Source: Sphingomonas sp. ATCC 31555
GTDB lineage: Bacteria; Pseudomonadota; Alphaproteobacteria; Sphingomonadales; Sphingomonadaceae
Direction: 5' to 3'
DNA length: 64,000 nt
Assembly (NCBI RefSeq): GCF_000282895.1
Contig: NZ_ALBQ01000032.1
Span: 1 to 64,000 of the forward strand
Positions 18,047-27,063 of this stretch are shown piece by piece; the stretch's first letter is position 1; each line of letters starts with the position of its first letter. The position numbers and the translations under genes were made by a program. The notes beneath the pieces were generated by a model. That model was not told where the DNA came from, made no database searches, and saw only the letters and a list, made by a program, of their open reading frames with translations.

Positions 18047-18940
18047 TCAGGCCGGCTGCGGCGCTGCGTGCGCCGCGCGCAGCAGTTCGCCCACCAGCGG
18101 GTGCGGAAAGCGCCGTTCCAGCGTGACGGCGTAGAAGCTTTCGGTGATCTGCGGCAGCTGATCGAGCTCGATCAGCATCCCGGATTCGAGTTCGTCGCGC
18201 ACCACGATCGGCGGCAGCACGGCCAGTCCGGCGCCGGCGCGTGCGAGCAGACGCATCATCGCCATGTCGTCCACCTCTGCCGCGATCTGGGGCCGCACCC
18301 CCAAGGCCGCGACCAGCGAATCGAACGCGGTCCGCACCGTGCTTTCGGGCGTGGGCAGAATCACCGGATGCTGCGCGAGCAGGCTGGCCAGATCGCTGCC
18401 CGCGCCGCGTGCCGAGGCCCGGCCGATCAGGCTCACCCTCTGTTCGGCCAGTCTTGTCGCGAGATAGGGCGTGATCGAATCGCGGGCCGGCGGCTGGTTC
18501 GCCAGCACCACGTCGAGCTGGAGGCTGGCCAGCGCCTGCATCAGTTCCGCCGCGCTGCCGGAGCGCAGCACAAGTTCCACGTCCGCCCGGTGCAGTAGCG
18601 GCTCGACAAAGCCGATCTGGAAGTTGCGCGAAAGCGTGGCCAGCGCGCCGACGCGCACCGCCTGCCGCGCGCGGCCGGTCTCGCGGAGTACATCGAGCAA
18701 TTCGTCGCCGGTCGCGAAAATGGCGTCGGCATGGTCGAGCGCGATCCTGCCCGCCTCGGTGAGCACCAGCCGGCGGCCCTCCCGCTCGAACAGAGGATGC
18801 CCCAGGCGATCCTCCAGCTTGCGGATCTGAGTCGACAAAGCGGACTGCGATACCGCCAGCCGCGCAGCCGTGCGGGTGAGATTGCCGTCATGCGCCACCG
18901 CCCAGAAGTAGCGAAGATGGTTGTAGTTCAGGTCGCGCAT
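18047..18940 (-). CDS. LysR-family regulator, NhaR-like, divergent from the DAB operon
   Basis: 297-residue LysR regulator. The HTH lies in NLTRTAARLAVSQSALSTQI (about 16-40), followed by a linker and an effector-binding domain. The N-terminal RDLNYNHLRYFWAVAHDGN is characteristic of the NhaR-like subgroup. The start is ATG 18940. The gene is divergent from dabB across a 97-bp region containing two inverted repeats, so control of inorganic-carbon uptake is the best guess. Confidence 0.9.
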   Translation of the reverse strand: MRDLNYNHLRYFWAVAHDGNLTRTAARLAVSQSALSTQIRKLEDRLGHPLFEREGRRLVLTEAGRIALDHADAIFATGDELLDVLRETGRARQAVRVGALATLSRNFQIGFVEPLLHRADVELVLRSGSAAELMQALASLQLDVVLANQPPARDSITPYLATRLAEQRVSLIGRASARGAGSDLASLLAQHPVILPTPESTVRTAFDSLVAALGVRPQIAAEVDDMAMMRLLARAGAGLAVLPPIVVRDELESGMLIELDQLPQITESFYAVTLERRFPHPLVGELLRAAHAAPQPA

Positions 18941-18941
18941 A

Positions 18942-18997
18942 CGTTCTTCTAAACAGAACGATAAGCAACAAACAATGAATTTCATCTGATCGTTCCG
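18942..18997. promoter_or_regulatory. LysR operator cluster in the lysR-dabB divergent region
   Basis: CGTTCT-N7-AGAACG (18942-18960) contains TTCT-N7-AGAA, a good LysR T-N11-A box. A second, wider inverted repeat pairs 18954-18965 with 18986-18997 (ten of twelve positions match, around GAACGAT/ATCGTTC). The AGAACGAT arm is shared, so a tetramer could bind both, as usual for LysR recognition and activation sites. Confidence 0.55.
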
Positions 18998-19037
18998 CGT
19001 CTCTAACGCTCTTCCCACAACGAACGGGAGATGCGGC

Positions 19038-20591
19038 GTGAACATTTGGTGGTTGGCGAATGCTGGGCCGGTAGCGCTTGCCGCCGCTGCGGCAGCCGCT
19101 GTGTGCGGGCGGCAGTTCCGGCCCGGTTGGACGCTGCACATCGCCTCTTGGGCGGCGCTGCTGGCGCTGGTCGCCGCGACGGCGCTTGCCGGCTGGGTGG
19201 CGGTGGCAGGTCCGCGCACGATCGCCCCTGCCGGAGCCGAAGCGGTGCTTGCCATGCGGCTGGACGTGGTGAGCGTCACGATGCTCGTGCTGGTCGCCTT
19301 CGTCGGTTGGGTGGTGGTGCGGTTCGCCGCCACCTATCTGGATGGTGAGGCGCAACAGGGCCGGTTCACCACTTGGCTGGCGCTGACGCTGGCGAGCGTG
19401 ATGCTGCTGGTGAGCGCGGGAACTTTGCCGCAGCTCGTCCTGGCATGGATCGCCAGCGGGCAGGGGCTGCGCAGGTTGCTGCTTTTCTATCCGGAGCGGG
19501 CCGCCGCCCGGCGCGCGGCGCGCAAGAAGGCGCTGAGCACCGGCTTGGCGGACGTGCTGCTGATAGGGGCGGCTCTGCTGCTCTGGCATGCGACCGGCAC
19601 CACCGATCTCGCGACGCTGCTCGCCGCCGCGCGTTCGGGCGCCGCGCCGCAGACGATGGCGCTGGCCGCCTGGGCCATTGCGATCGCCGCGATGCTCAAA
19701 TCGGCCCAGTTCCCGCTGCATGGCTGGCTCACCGAAGTGATGGAAGCGCCGACCCCGGTTTCCGCGCTGCTTCATGCGGGCGTGATCAATGCCGGTGGCT
19801 TCCTGCTGATCCGGCTCGCTGATGTGGTGATCGCGGAACCGGCGGCGATGGCGCTGCTCGCGATCCTGGGCGGGTTCACCGCGCTGTTCGGTAGCATGGT
19901 TCTGCCGACCCAGCCGGCGGTGAAGACGCAACTCGCCTGGTCCACCGTCGCGCAGATGGGCTTCATGATCATGCAGTGCGGCCTGGGGCTCTTCGCGCTG
20001 GCGCTGCTGCATATCGTCGCCCACTCGCTCTACAAAGCACATGCCTTTCTGTCCTCCGGCGGCGCGGTCGAGCGGATCGCGGCTGCCCGGCGGCTGGGGC
20101 CGGTGGCGAAGCCGGACTTCCCGGCGGTTGCGCTGGCGATGTTCGGCGCGACCGTCCTGTACGGCACGCTCGCCTTCGGGCTAGGCGCCTGGCAGAAGCC
20201 GCCCCAGGCGGTGGCACTGGGTGCCATCCTGGTGTTCGGTGTCGCCTATCTGATCGTCCAGGGAATGAGCCCCGCCGCGCCGCGCGCCTTGCTGCAGCGG
20301 ACGCTGGGCTTCGCGATCCTCGCCACCTTCGCCTACTTCCTGCTGCATGCAGGCGCGGAGTGGATGACCGCCGGCACGCTTCCGCCGGTGCCCGCGCCGG
20401 GGCTGTTCCAATGGCTGCTGATCGTGATCGCGCTGCTCGCGTTCGGGGGAATTGCGGTGGCGCAGGCGATGCTTCCCTTGTGGTGCGATCATCCCGCGGC
20501 GCGGCGGCTGCGCGTCCATCTTAGCCACGGTTTCTATCTCAACGCGCTGTTCGATCGGGCGATCGGCAGCCGGCTTTCCGGAAAGGCCTGA
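19038..20591 (+). CDS. dabB: DabB, proton-channel subunit of the DAB inorganic-carbon transporter
   Basis: 517-residue polytopic membrane protein (about 13 hydrophobic segments) of the NuoL/MrpA proton-translocating family. The half-channel signature KSAQFPLHGWLTEVMEAPTP followed by VSALLHAGVINAGG is intact. It is not part of a Nuo or Mrp operon but sits four bases before dabA, the arrangement of DAB complexes, where DabB is thought to couple ion entry to DabA. Translation starts at GTG 19038 with GGGAG upstream. Confidence 0.92.
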   Translation: MNIWWLANAGPVALAAAAAAAVCGRQFRPGWTLHIASWAALLALVAATALAGWVAVAGPRTIAPAGAEAVLAMRLDVVSVTMLVLVAFVGWVVVRFAATYLDGEAQQGRFTTWLALTLASVMLLVSAGTLPQLVLAWIASGQGLRRLLLFYPERAAARRAARKKALSTGLADVLLIGAALLLWHATGTTDLATLLAAARSGAAPQTMALAAWAIAIAAMLKSAQFPLHGWLTEVMEAPTPVSALLHAGVINAGGFLLIRLADVVIAEPAAMALLAILGGFTALFGSMVLPTQPAVKTQLAWSTVAQMGFMIMQCGLGLFALALLHIVAHSLYKAHAFLSSGGAVERIAAARRLGPVAKPDFPAVALAMFGATVLYGTLAFGLGAWQKPPQAVALGAILVFGVAYLIVQGMSPAAPRALLQRTLGFAILATFAYFLLHAGAEWMTAGTLPPVPAPGLFQWLLIVIALLAFGGIAVAQAMLPLWCDHPAARRLRVHLSHGFYLNALFDRAIGSRLSGKA

Positions 20592-20595
20592 TCCC

Positions 20596-23001
20596 ATGTA
20601 TCGTAGCGCCACTGCCGATCCCCAATCCTATGCGCCGCAGCCCAGCTATGTCGGGCTGGTGTTGGAAGCGGCCGAACATGCCGCGCGCGGCATCCCGCCG
20701 CTGTGGCCGCTGGCGACCAGCGTCGCGGTGAATCCCTTTCTCGGCCATACCGGCCGCAGCCTCGCCCATGCGGCGGCCTGGCTGGGACGCAGCGCCGGCG
20801 CACGAGCGACGATGCCACGCTGCTGGTACCGCGATCGCATCGCCGCCGGCGAGATCACGGAGGCGGACCTGCACCAGGCCTGGCTCGCCACCCCGGCGGC
20901 CGAGCGGCCCGCGCCGTTCGAGCAGGTGCTGCTGGCGATCGGCCGCGACTCGCCCGATCCCGTGCCGCACCCGACGCTGGCGGAGGTTGCGGCGACGCTG
21001 GGCGGGACCGATTGGCCATCCGTGATCGCCGAGCAAATCGGCGCCTGGGCGGGCAGCTATTTCGATGCCGGTCAGGCGCTGTGGGCGGCGCCGCAAGGGG
21101 TGGGCGCCTATTCGGGCTGGCGCGATCAGGCCTGCGTTGACCGCACGCCGGAGGTCTTCGGCCTCGCCGGCTTCCGCGCCTTTGTCGCGCGCACCCCGGC
21201 CAGCGCGAGTGACGCAATCGCTGTCAGCGCCGCGCGGCTTGGCCTGCGGGCGGAAGCGGCGGCGCGCTATTTCGAACGGCTACTGATGGGGCTCGGCGGC
21301 TGGGCGCAATATGCCCGCTACCGGCGCTGGCAGGCCGAGCTTGCCGGTGAAGCCGACGACACGCTGGTCGATCTGCTGGCCGTGCGGCTGAGCTGGGAAG
21401 CGGCGCTGTGGGAGCTTGGCGGCGCGGCGCTCCGCGAGCGTTGGGCGGCGGTGGCGCGCGTCTATGAAGCGCCGCCGCGGCCGGGCGAGGACGCGTGCAT
21501 CGATGCGATCCTGCAGCACGCGGCCGAGCGGGCGGAACAGCGCAGGCTGGCCGGACGCTTGTCGGCACCGGTGGCGGATGCGGGCAACCGCACGGCGATC
21601 GCCCAGATGGCCTTCTGCATCGACGTGCGCTCCGAACCGCTGCGCGCGGCGATCGAGCGCGTTGCGCCCGACATTCAGACGATGGGCTTCGCCGGCTTCT
21701 TCGGGCTGGGCACGGCGCATCGCCCGCACGGCGCCTGTTCCGGCGAGGCGCGGCTGCCCGTGCTCCTGCGTCCGGCCGTGACCAGCGACGACGGTGCCGA
21801 TCCGGCGACCGAGGCGCTCGACCATGCGATCCGCCGCGGCGACCGCGCCTGGGAGCGGTTCAAGCAGGCGGCGGTGTCCTCCTTCGCCTTCGTCGAATCC
21901 GCGGGGCTGGCCTATGGCGCCAAGCTGTTGGAGGCGACGCTGGGGCTGGCCAGCAAGGCGGATGCCACCGCCACGCGCCCGCGCTTTCAGCCGCCACTGC
22001 CGCCGATGCAGGCGATCGACGCTGCGGAGCGCGTGCTGCGGGCCATGTCTCTGACCAAGGACTTCGCGCCGTTGCTGATCCTCGTCGGCCATGGCGCGGT
22101 GGTGACCAACAACCTGCATGCAAGCGCCCTGCAATGCGGTGCGTGCGGCGGCCATGCCGGCGATGTGAACGCGCGGCTGCTCGCCGGCCTGCTGAACGAT
22201 CCGGTCGTGCGGACCGGGCTGGCCGCGCGGGGTATCGTGATCCCCGCCGAAACGGTGGCGATCGGCGGCCTGCACGACACCACCAGCGATCAGATCCGCC
22301 TTTTCGCGGATGAAGCGGGCGATGTGCCGCCTCTCGGCCTGGCAGCGGTGGAACAGGCATTGGCGCGCGCTTCGGTGGAGGCGGCAATCGCACGCGCGAC
22401 CCGGCTGCCACGGGCCGATGGCGCCCGGCAGATCCTGGCGCGCGGGCGCGACTGGGCACAGGTGCGGCCCGAATGGGGACTCGCGGGATGCAGCGCGTTC
22501 CTTGCAGCGCCGCGGGCACGCAGCGCCGGCCGGGCATTGGGAGGGCGCGCGTTCCTGCATGACTATGATTGGCGCGACGATGCCGATCTGTCGGTGCTGG
22601 AGTTGATCCTTACCGCGCCGGTGGTGGTGGCGAGCTGGATCAGCCTGCAATATTATGGGTCGAGCGTGGCGCCGGGGGTGTTCGGCGCCGGCAACAAGCT
22701 GCTCCACAACGCCGTCGGCGGGATCGGCGTGCTCGAAGGCAATGGCGGAACGCTACGCGGCGGTTTGCCCTGGCAGTCGGTCCATGATGGCGAGCGGCTG
22801 GTGCACGATCCCCTGCGCCTGAGCGTGGTGATCGAGGCGCCAACTGCGGCGATCGGCCGGATCCTGGCGCGCCACGATGCGGTGCGTGCGCTGTTCGATC
22901 AGCATTGGCTGCACCTGCTGGCGATGGACGAATCGGGGCGGATTGCATGGCGTTACTTCGGCGGCCTGCAATGGCAGCCCTTCGTTGCCGAGGAGGCGTG
23001 A
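20596..23001 (+). CDS. dabA: DabA, carbonic-anhydrase-like subunit of the DAB transporter (DUF2309)
   Basis: 801-residue member of the DUF2309/UPF0753 family, which captures CO2 and hydrates it vectorially to bicarbonate. The predicted zinc ligands are present: Cys341 and Asp343 in FCIDVRSE, His499 in VGHGAVV, and Cys514 in LQCGACGGH. The His-to-Cys spacing of 15 equals that of the characterised Halothiobacillus enzyme (H524, C539). Start ATG 20596 is four bases after the dabB stop, so the two are co-translated. In a heterotroph the role would be supplying bicarbonate for anaplerotic carboxylations. Confidence 0.95.
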   Translation: MYRSATADPQSYAPQPSYVGLVLEAAEHAARGIPPLWPLATSVAVNPFLGHTGRSLAHAAAWLGRSAGARATMPRCWYRDRIAAGEITEADLHQAWLATPAAERPAPFEQVLLAIGRDSPDPVPHPTLAEVAATLGGTDWPSVIAEQIGAWAGSYFDAGQALWAAPQGVGAYSGWRDQACVDRTPEVFGLAGFRAFVARTPASASDAIAVSAARLGLRAEAAARYFERLLMGLGGWAQYARYRRWQAELAGEADDTLVDLLAVRLSWEAALWELGGAALRERWAAVARVYEAPPRPGEDACIDAILQHAAERAEQRRLAGRLSAPVADAGNRTAIAQMAFCIDVRSEPLRAAIERVAPDIQTMGFAGFFGLGTAHRPHGACSGEARLPVLLRPAVTSDDGADPATEALDHAIRRGDRAWERFKQAAVSSFAFVESAGLAYGAKLLEATLGLASKADATATRPRFQPPLPPMQAIDAAERVLRAMSLTKDFAPLLILVGHGAVVTNNLHASALQCGACGGHAGDVNARLLAGLLNDPVVRTGLAARGIVIPAETVAIGGLHDTTSDQIRLFADEAGDVPPLGLAAVEQALARASVEAAIARATRLPRADGARQILARGRDWAQVRPEWGLAGCSAFLAAPRARSAGRALGGRAFLHDYDWRDDADLSVLELILTAPVVVASWISLQYYGSSVAPGVFGAGNKLLHNAVGGIGVLEGNGGTLRGGLPWQSVHDGERLVHDPLRLSVVIEAPTAAIGRILARHDAVRALFDQHWLHLLAMDESGRIAWRYFGGLQWQPFVAEEA

Positions 23002-23003
23002 CG

Positions 23004-23264
23004 ATGAAGATGCGAAGCACGCGGCCGATGCGCATCCACCAGGAGCCCGAGGTCGAGCTGGCAGCAATTGATCGCCGGATCGCCTGGGTGCTGAACCATC
23101 CCGGCACCAGCCCATGGTTGAAGGCTGCGCTCGAGGCGGCGCTGGCCGGCGATCCCTTGGTCGTCGCCAACGACGTGGAGATGCTGCGCCACCTGCTGCT
23201 TCCGCGCAGCACCGCCCATGCCCTGCTGGTGGCCGAGGCGGCCGAACCGCGTAATAGTATGTAA
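23004..23264 (+). CDS. Small protein encoded directly after dabA
   Basis: 86-residue soluble protein I do not recognise, starting two bases after the dabA stop codon, with GAGGAGG of the dabA tail as its ribosome-binding site. It has no signal or membrane segment; the sequence is mostly helical (AAIDRRIAWVLNHPG, WLKAALEAALAG) and ends with a hydrophobic LLVAEAAE segment. Tight coupling to dabAB suggests an accessory role in the transporter. Confidence 0.65.
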   Translation: MKMRSTRPMRIHQEPEVELAAIDRRIAWVLNHPGTSPWLKAALEAALAGDPLVVANDVEMLRHLLLPRSTAHALLVAEAAEPRNSM

Positions 23265-23311
23265 TCGAATATAGTAGATGCGGTAACATATCTGCGCCAT
23301 TGCGGTGCGGT

Positions 23312-24256
23312 ATGGACCTGATGGCAGCACCCTCTGGTTTCGAGCAGCAGATCAGCCTTCGCCAGCTTCGGTACCTTGTGGCACTCGCTGAGGAAGCGAG
23401 CTTCACGCGGGCCGCAGCGCTGGCGGGGGTGAGCCAGCCGTCGTTGTCGCAGGCGATCCGCCAGCTGGAAGACGCGTTGGGCGCCCCGTTGGTGGAGCGC
23501 GGCGCGCGTGCGTTCCTGACGCCGCTGGGCCGCGAGGTCGTCGACCGGGCACGGCGGATTTTGCTAGAGGTGCGCGATCTGGGCGAACTTACCGCAGGCG
23601 GCGATGCTGCGCTGCTGGGCACGATCCGGCTGGGCGTTACGCCGACGCTGGGCGCCTATCTGCTGCCGCGGCTGGTGGCGCGGCTGCACCAGCAGTTCCA
23701 CGATCTGCGTGTGCACGTCCGCGAGAATCAGCCGGCATTGCTGGTGGAGGCGCTCAGCGCAGGCAGGCACGACGTGATCCTCGCCCAGTTGCCGCTGCAG
23801 GCTCCAGGGGCACATGTCGCCCGGCTGTTCCGCGAACCGCTGCACGTTGCCATGGCCGCAGACCATCCGCTCGCCTCGCGCGAGGCTATCGACCGCGCCG
23901 ATCTGGCGGGGCAAGACCTTCTGACCCTGCAGCGGGGCTATCGGCTCGCCGAGCAGATCATCGCCATCGCCGAGGAGGCCGGCGCCCGCGTGCGCGACGA
24001 TTATGAAGGCACCAGCCTCGATGCGATCCGCCAGATGGCGGGGATGGGCATGGGCCTGGCGGTGCTGCCCGAGCTCTACGTCAGGCAGGAGATCCGGCCA
24101 GGCGACGACGTGGTGTCGCGGCCGTTTCGCGGCGGCCGCCACTATCGTGAGCTCGGCCTGCTGTGGCGGAGCGGGGTGGCGCGCGCCGCAGCCTATGAGC
24201 GGCTGGCGCGCGAACTGGTCGCCTGTGTCGAGGACATAGGCATTTCCTATCGGTAG
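23312..24256 (+). CDS. LysR regulator, OxyR-like architecture without the redox cysteines
   Basis: 314-residue LysR protein with HTH SFTRAAALAGVSQPSLSQAI (about 35-55) and an effector domain resembling OxyR (LRYLVALAEEASFTRAA; TLGAYLLPRLV). At the place where OxyR has its peroxide-sensing cysteine loop the sequence reads LLTLQRGYRLAEQ, with no cysteine, so it is not expected to sense peroxide that way. The start is ATG 23312 (another ATG at 23321). It follows the DAB operon by 47 bp on the same strand and may regulate or belong to it. Confidence 0.88.
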   Translation: MDLMAAPSGFEQQISLRQLRYLVALAEEASFTRAAALAGVSQPSLSQAIRQLEDALGAPLVERGARAFLTPLGREVVDRARRILLEVRDLGELTAGGDAALLGTIRLGVTPTLGAYLLPRLVARLHQQFHDLRVHVRENQPALLVEALSAGRHDVILAQLPLQAPGAHVARLFREPLHVAMAADHPLASREAIDRADLAGQDLLTLQRGYRLAEQIIAIAEEAGARVRDDYEGTSLDAIRQMAGMGMGLAVLPELYVRQEIRPGDDVVSRPFRGGRHYRELGLLWRSGVARAAAYERLARELVACVEDIGISYR

Positions 24257-24329
24257 CATAGCCGATGTGGCATTGTATCAATGGTGCATCGCACACATTT
24301 CAGCGTTCCTGAAGGGAGACGTAGCGGCA

Positions 24330-26021
24330 ATGGCGAAACAGAAGATCGGCATGGGGGACGTGCGCGGTTGGCTTGCCGAGGTGATCGGCCCCGATGGGGG
24401 GTATCTGCGCCTCGCGATGGTCTATGGTGTGGCGATCAGCCTGCTGTCGCTGGCCACGCCGATTTCGGTGCAGCTGCTGATCAACAGCGTCGCGAAGATC
24501 GCGCTGCCCGCGCCGTTGCTGACGCTTTCCGCGCTGCTGTTCGCGCTGCTGCTGCTGGTGGTGGTGCTGAGCGCCCTGCGCGTGCACATCATGGCGCTGT
24601 TCGAGCGGAGGATCTTCGCCCGCACGGTGGCGGAAATCACCATCCGCGCCGTGCACGCCCGCAACCCGTTCTTCGCCGATGCGCGCCGCAGCGATCTGTT
24701 CAACCGCTACTTTGACCTGATGCTGGTGCAGAAGAGCGTCCCCAGTCTGGTGATCGGCGCCTTCACCATCCTGCTGCAGTCGGTGGTCGGCCTGGTGGTG
24801 ACCAGTTTCTACCACCCCTTCTTCCTGGCCTTCAACGTCGTCCTGATCGCGCTGGTGCTGCTGATCTGGCAGCTCTGGTCGCCGGGCGCGATCCGTTCGG
24901 CCGTGGCGCTGAGCCATGCGAAGCACGAGGCTGCCCGCTGGCTCGAGGGGCTGGGCGGATCCAACGGTTTCTACAAGTCGAGCCGGCACCTCGATTTCGC
25001 GATGGACGGATCGGAGACGATGACGGCGGCCTATGTCGACGCGCACCGCCGCCACTTCCGCTTCACCTTCGTCCAGACCTGCGCCTTCCTGCTGCTCTAC
25101 GCCACCGCCAGCGCGGCGTTGCTGGCGCTGGGCGGCTGGCTGATCCTGCAGAACCAGCTTTCGATCGGCCAGCTCGTCGCCGCGGAGCTGATCCTGTCCG
25201 GCGTCTTCTACGGCCTGGGCCAGCTCGGCACCTATCTGGAGGCCTATTACGACATGATCGCCGCGGCCGAGGAGGTATCGCTGCTCTATGCGATCCCGCA
25301 CGACACCCCCCAGCGCAGCTCCCAGGGCCCCAGCAGCGGGGAGGTGCGGCTGCGCGGCGTCGAATCGGGCGACGTCCGCTTCGACCTGACGATCGCTGCC
25401 GGCCGCCAGCTGGTGGCGGTGGGCGCTCCGACGGTCGATCGCCGCCTGGCGATGCTGCTGAAGCGCAACCTGCAGCCGGATCGCGGGCTGGTGATGGTGG
25501 GCGGAGTCGATCTGGAGGCGTTCGACGTCTATCGCCTCCGTTCCGACGTCGTCGTGCTCGATCGTCCGACGATCGTCGAGATCCGCATCCGCGAATATCT
25601 GGGCCTTGCCGGCGCCGATATCCCCGCAGGCAAGGTGCTGGACGCGCTGTCGCTGGTTGGGCTGGATTCGCGGATCGCGCAATTGCCGGAAGGGCTTGAG
25701 ACGACGCTCGCCGCCTCCGGCTGGCCCTTCTCGATCGGCGAGCTGATGGCGCTGAAGCTGGCGAACGCGCTGCTGGCCCGCCCGCAGGTGCTGCTGCTCA
25801 GCCCGCTCTACGATCTGATGCCGCCCGAACGGTTGAGCGCGGCGCTGGAGGCGCTGCGCGAGGCTGGCACCACCGTGCTGCTGTTCACCGGGCGCCCGGA
25901 CGCGATCTGCCGCGACGGGTATCTGTGGCTCGGCCACACCCAGCAGGTCCAGTTCGAAACGCTGGAACAACTCAGCGCGGCGCTGCGCGACCAGGAGGAA
26001 CGCAATGCCCTTCAGGCCTGA
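24330..26021 (+). CDS. ABC-exporter-like protein with a wholly degenerate nucleotide-binding domain
   Basis: 563-residue protein with the layout of a type I secretion ABC half-transporter: six membrane segments (about 20-300) and a C-terminal NBD-like domain (about 345-555). All catalytic motifs are lost. The Walker A position reads GAPTVDRR (365-372, no Lys-Ser/Thr), the signature reads FSIGE (467-471) instead of LSGGQ, Walker B reads LLLLSP with Ser491-Pro492 for Asp-Glu, and the H-loop His is missing. The surrounding scaffold (LPEGLETTLAASGWPF, NALLARPQVL) is well kept, so this is a maintained non-ATPase, not decay. It overlaps the HlyD gene by 17 bp. Confidence 0.9.
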   Translation: MAKQKIGMGDVRGWLAEVIGPDGGYLRLAMVYGVAISLLSLATPISVQLLINSVAKIALPAPLLTLSALLFALLLLVVVLSALRVHIMALFERRIFARTVAEITIRAVHARNPFFADARRSDLFNRYFDLMLVQKSVPSLVIGAFTILLQSVVGLVVTSFYHPFFLAFNVVLIALVLLIWQLWSPGAIRSAVALSHAKHEAARWLEGLGGSNGFYKSSRHLDFAMDGSETMTAAYVDAHRRHFRFTFVQTCAFLLLYATASAALLALGGWLILQNQLSIGQLVAAELILSGVFYGLGQLGTYLEAYYDMIAAAEEVSLLYAIPHDTPQRSSQGPSSGEVRLRGVESGDVRFDLTIAAGRQLVAVGAPTVDRRLAMLLKRNLQPDRGLVMVGGVDLEAFDVYRLRSDVVVLDRPTIVEIRIREYLGLAGADIPAGKVLDALSLVGLDSRIAQLPEGLETTLAASGWPFSIGELMALKLANALLARPQVLLLSPLYDLMPPERLSAALEALREAGTTVLLFTGRPDAICRDGYLWLGHTQQVQFETLEQLSAALRDQEERNALQA

Positions 26022-27063
26022 TCATATTACCCATTTCCCGACGCTGGCGCGGATGCGGCCGCCGCGCATCTCGCGGGTGATTGCCTGGATGATCATGTTC
26101 ACCGTCGGCGTCGGCGCGGCGGTGATGATCGCGGTACCCTGGGTGCAGACCGCGCCCGGCCAGGGCCAGGTGATCGCGCTGGATCCCCAGGATCGTGCGC
26201 AGTCGGTGACGGCGTTCGTGCCGGGCCGGGTGGACCGCTGGTTCGTCACCGACGGGCAGTTGGTGAAGAAGGGCGATCCGATCGCCAAGATTTCGGACAA
26301 TGATCCCGAGCTGCTGGCGCGCCTGACCAACGAGCGGGACCAGGTGCTGGCCGAGATCGCCTCGGTGGAAAATGCGCGCAGCGTCGCTTCGATCGACGTC
26401 AATCGTGCGCGCCAGATGTTCCAGGAAGGCTTGGCCGCCCGGCGCGAATATGAACAGGCGCAGATCCGCGTCGCCGATCAAAGCGCAAAGCTGGCGGATT
26501 CGCGGGCCAAGCTGAACCGCATCCAGGTATCGCTGAGCCGCCAGGCCGAGCAGATCGTGCGCGCACCGCGCGATGGCCGCATCCAGAGCCTGAACGCTGC
26601 CGCCAGCGCGACGCTGGTGAGCGCGGGGACCGAACTTGCCACGCTGACGCCGGAGGGCAATACCGAGCGCGTCGTCGAACTGATGATCGACGGTCGCGAC
26701 ATCGCGCTGGTGCGTCCCGGCCGCCGTGTGCGGCTGGAATTCGAAGGCTGGCCGGCGATCCAGATCAGCGGCTGGCCCACCGCGGCCTGGGGGCTGTTCG
26801 ACGGGCGCGTGCGCTCGATCGACCCTGCCGCCATGCCCACGGGCCTGTTCCGCGTCCTGATCGAGCCGATGCCCGGCACCAGGGCGTGGCCGAGCGACCG
26901 CTTCGTGCGGCTGGGCGCGAAGACGCGCGGCTGGGTGCAGGGTGAAACGGTTGCGGTCGGCTATGAACTATGGCGCCAGCTGAACGACTTCCCGCTCGAA
27001 TTCGGCACCGCCGTGAAGAGCGAGGACAAGGGCATGGACGTGTACAAGAAGAAGAGCAAATGA
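26005..27063 (+). CDS. HlyD-family periplasmic adaptor
   Basis: 352-residue membrane-fusion protein with one N-terminal membrane anchor (about 24-47), a lipoyl/barrel-sandwich half (GRVDRWFVTDGQLVKKGDPI), a coiled-coil hairpin (about 105-185) and the returning half (VRAPRDGRIQSLNA). It would bridge the ABC-like inner-membrane protein and the TolC-like channel. The start is ATG 26005 with GGAGG seven bases upstream. The short Lys-rich C-terminus ends at an ATGA overlap with the outer-membrane gene. Confidence 0.92.
   Translation: MPFRPDHITHFPTLARMRPPRISRVIAWMIMFTVGVGAAVMIAVPWVQTAPGQGQVIALDPQDRAQSVTAFVPGRVDRWFVTDGQLVKKGDPIAKISDNDPELLARLTNERDQVLAEIASVENARSVASIDVNRARQMFQEGLAARREYEQAQIRVADQSAKLADSRAKLNRIQVSLSRQAEQIVRAPRDGRIQSLNAAASATLVSAGTELATLTPEGNTERVVELMIDGRDIALVRPGRRVRLEFEGWPAIQISGWPTAAWGLFDGRVRSIDPAAMPTGLFRVLIEPMPGTRAWPSDRFVRLGAKTRGWVQGETVAVGYELWRQLNDFPLEFGTAVKSEDKGMDVYKKKSK

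Noticed and set aside
23312..24256. Naming the LysR gene oxyR.
   Set aside because: The two peroxide-sensing cysteines of OxyR are absent and no catalase or peroxiredoxin gene is adjacent.
24330..26021. Annotating the ABC gene as a pseudogene.
   Set aside because: The frame is intact over its full length, overlaps its partner gene, and keeps all structural segments; only catalytic residues have changed.
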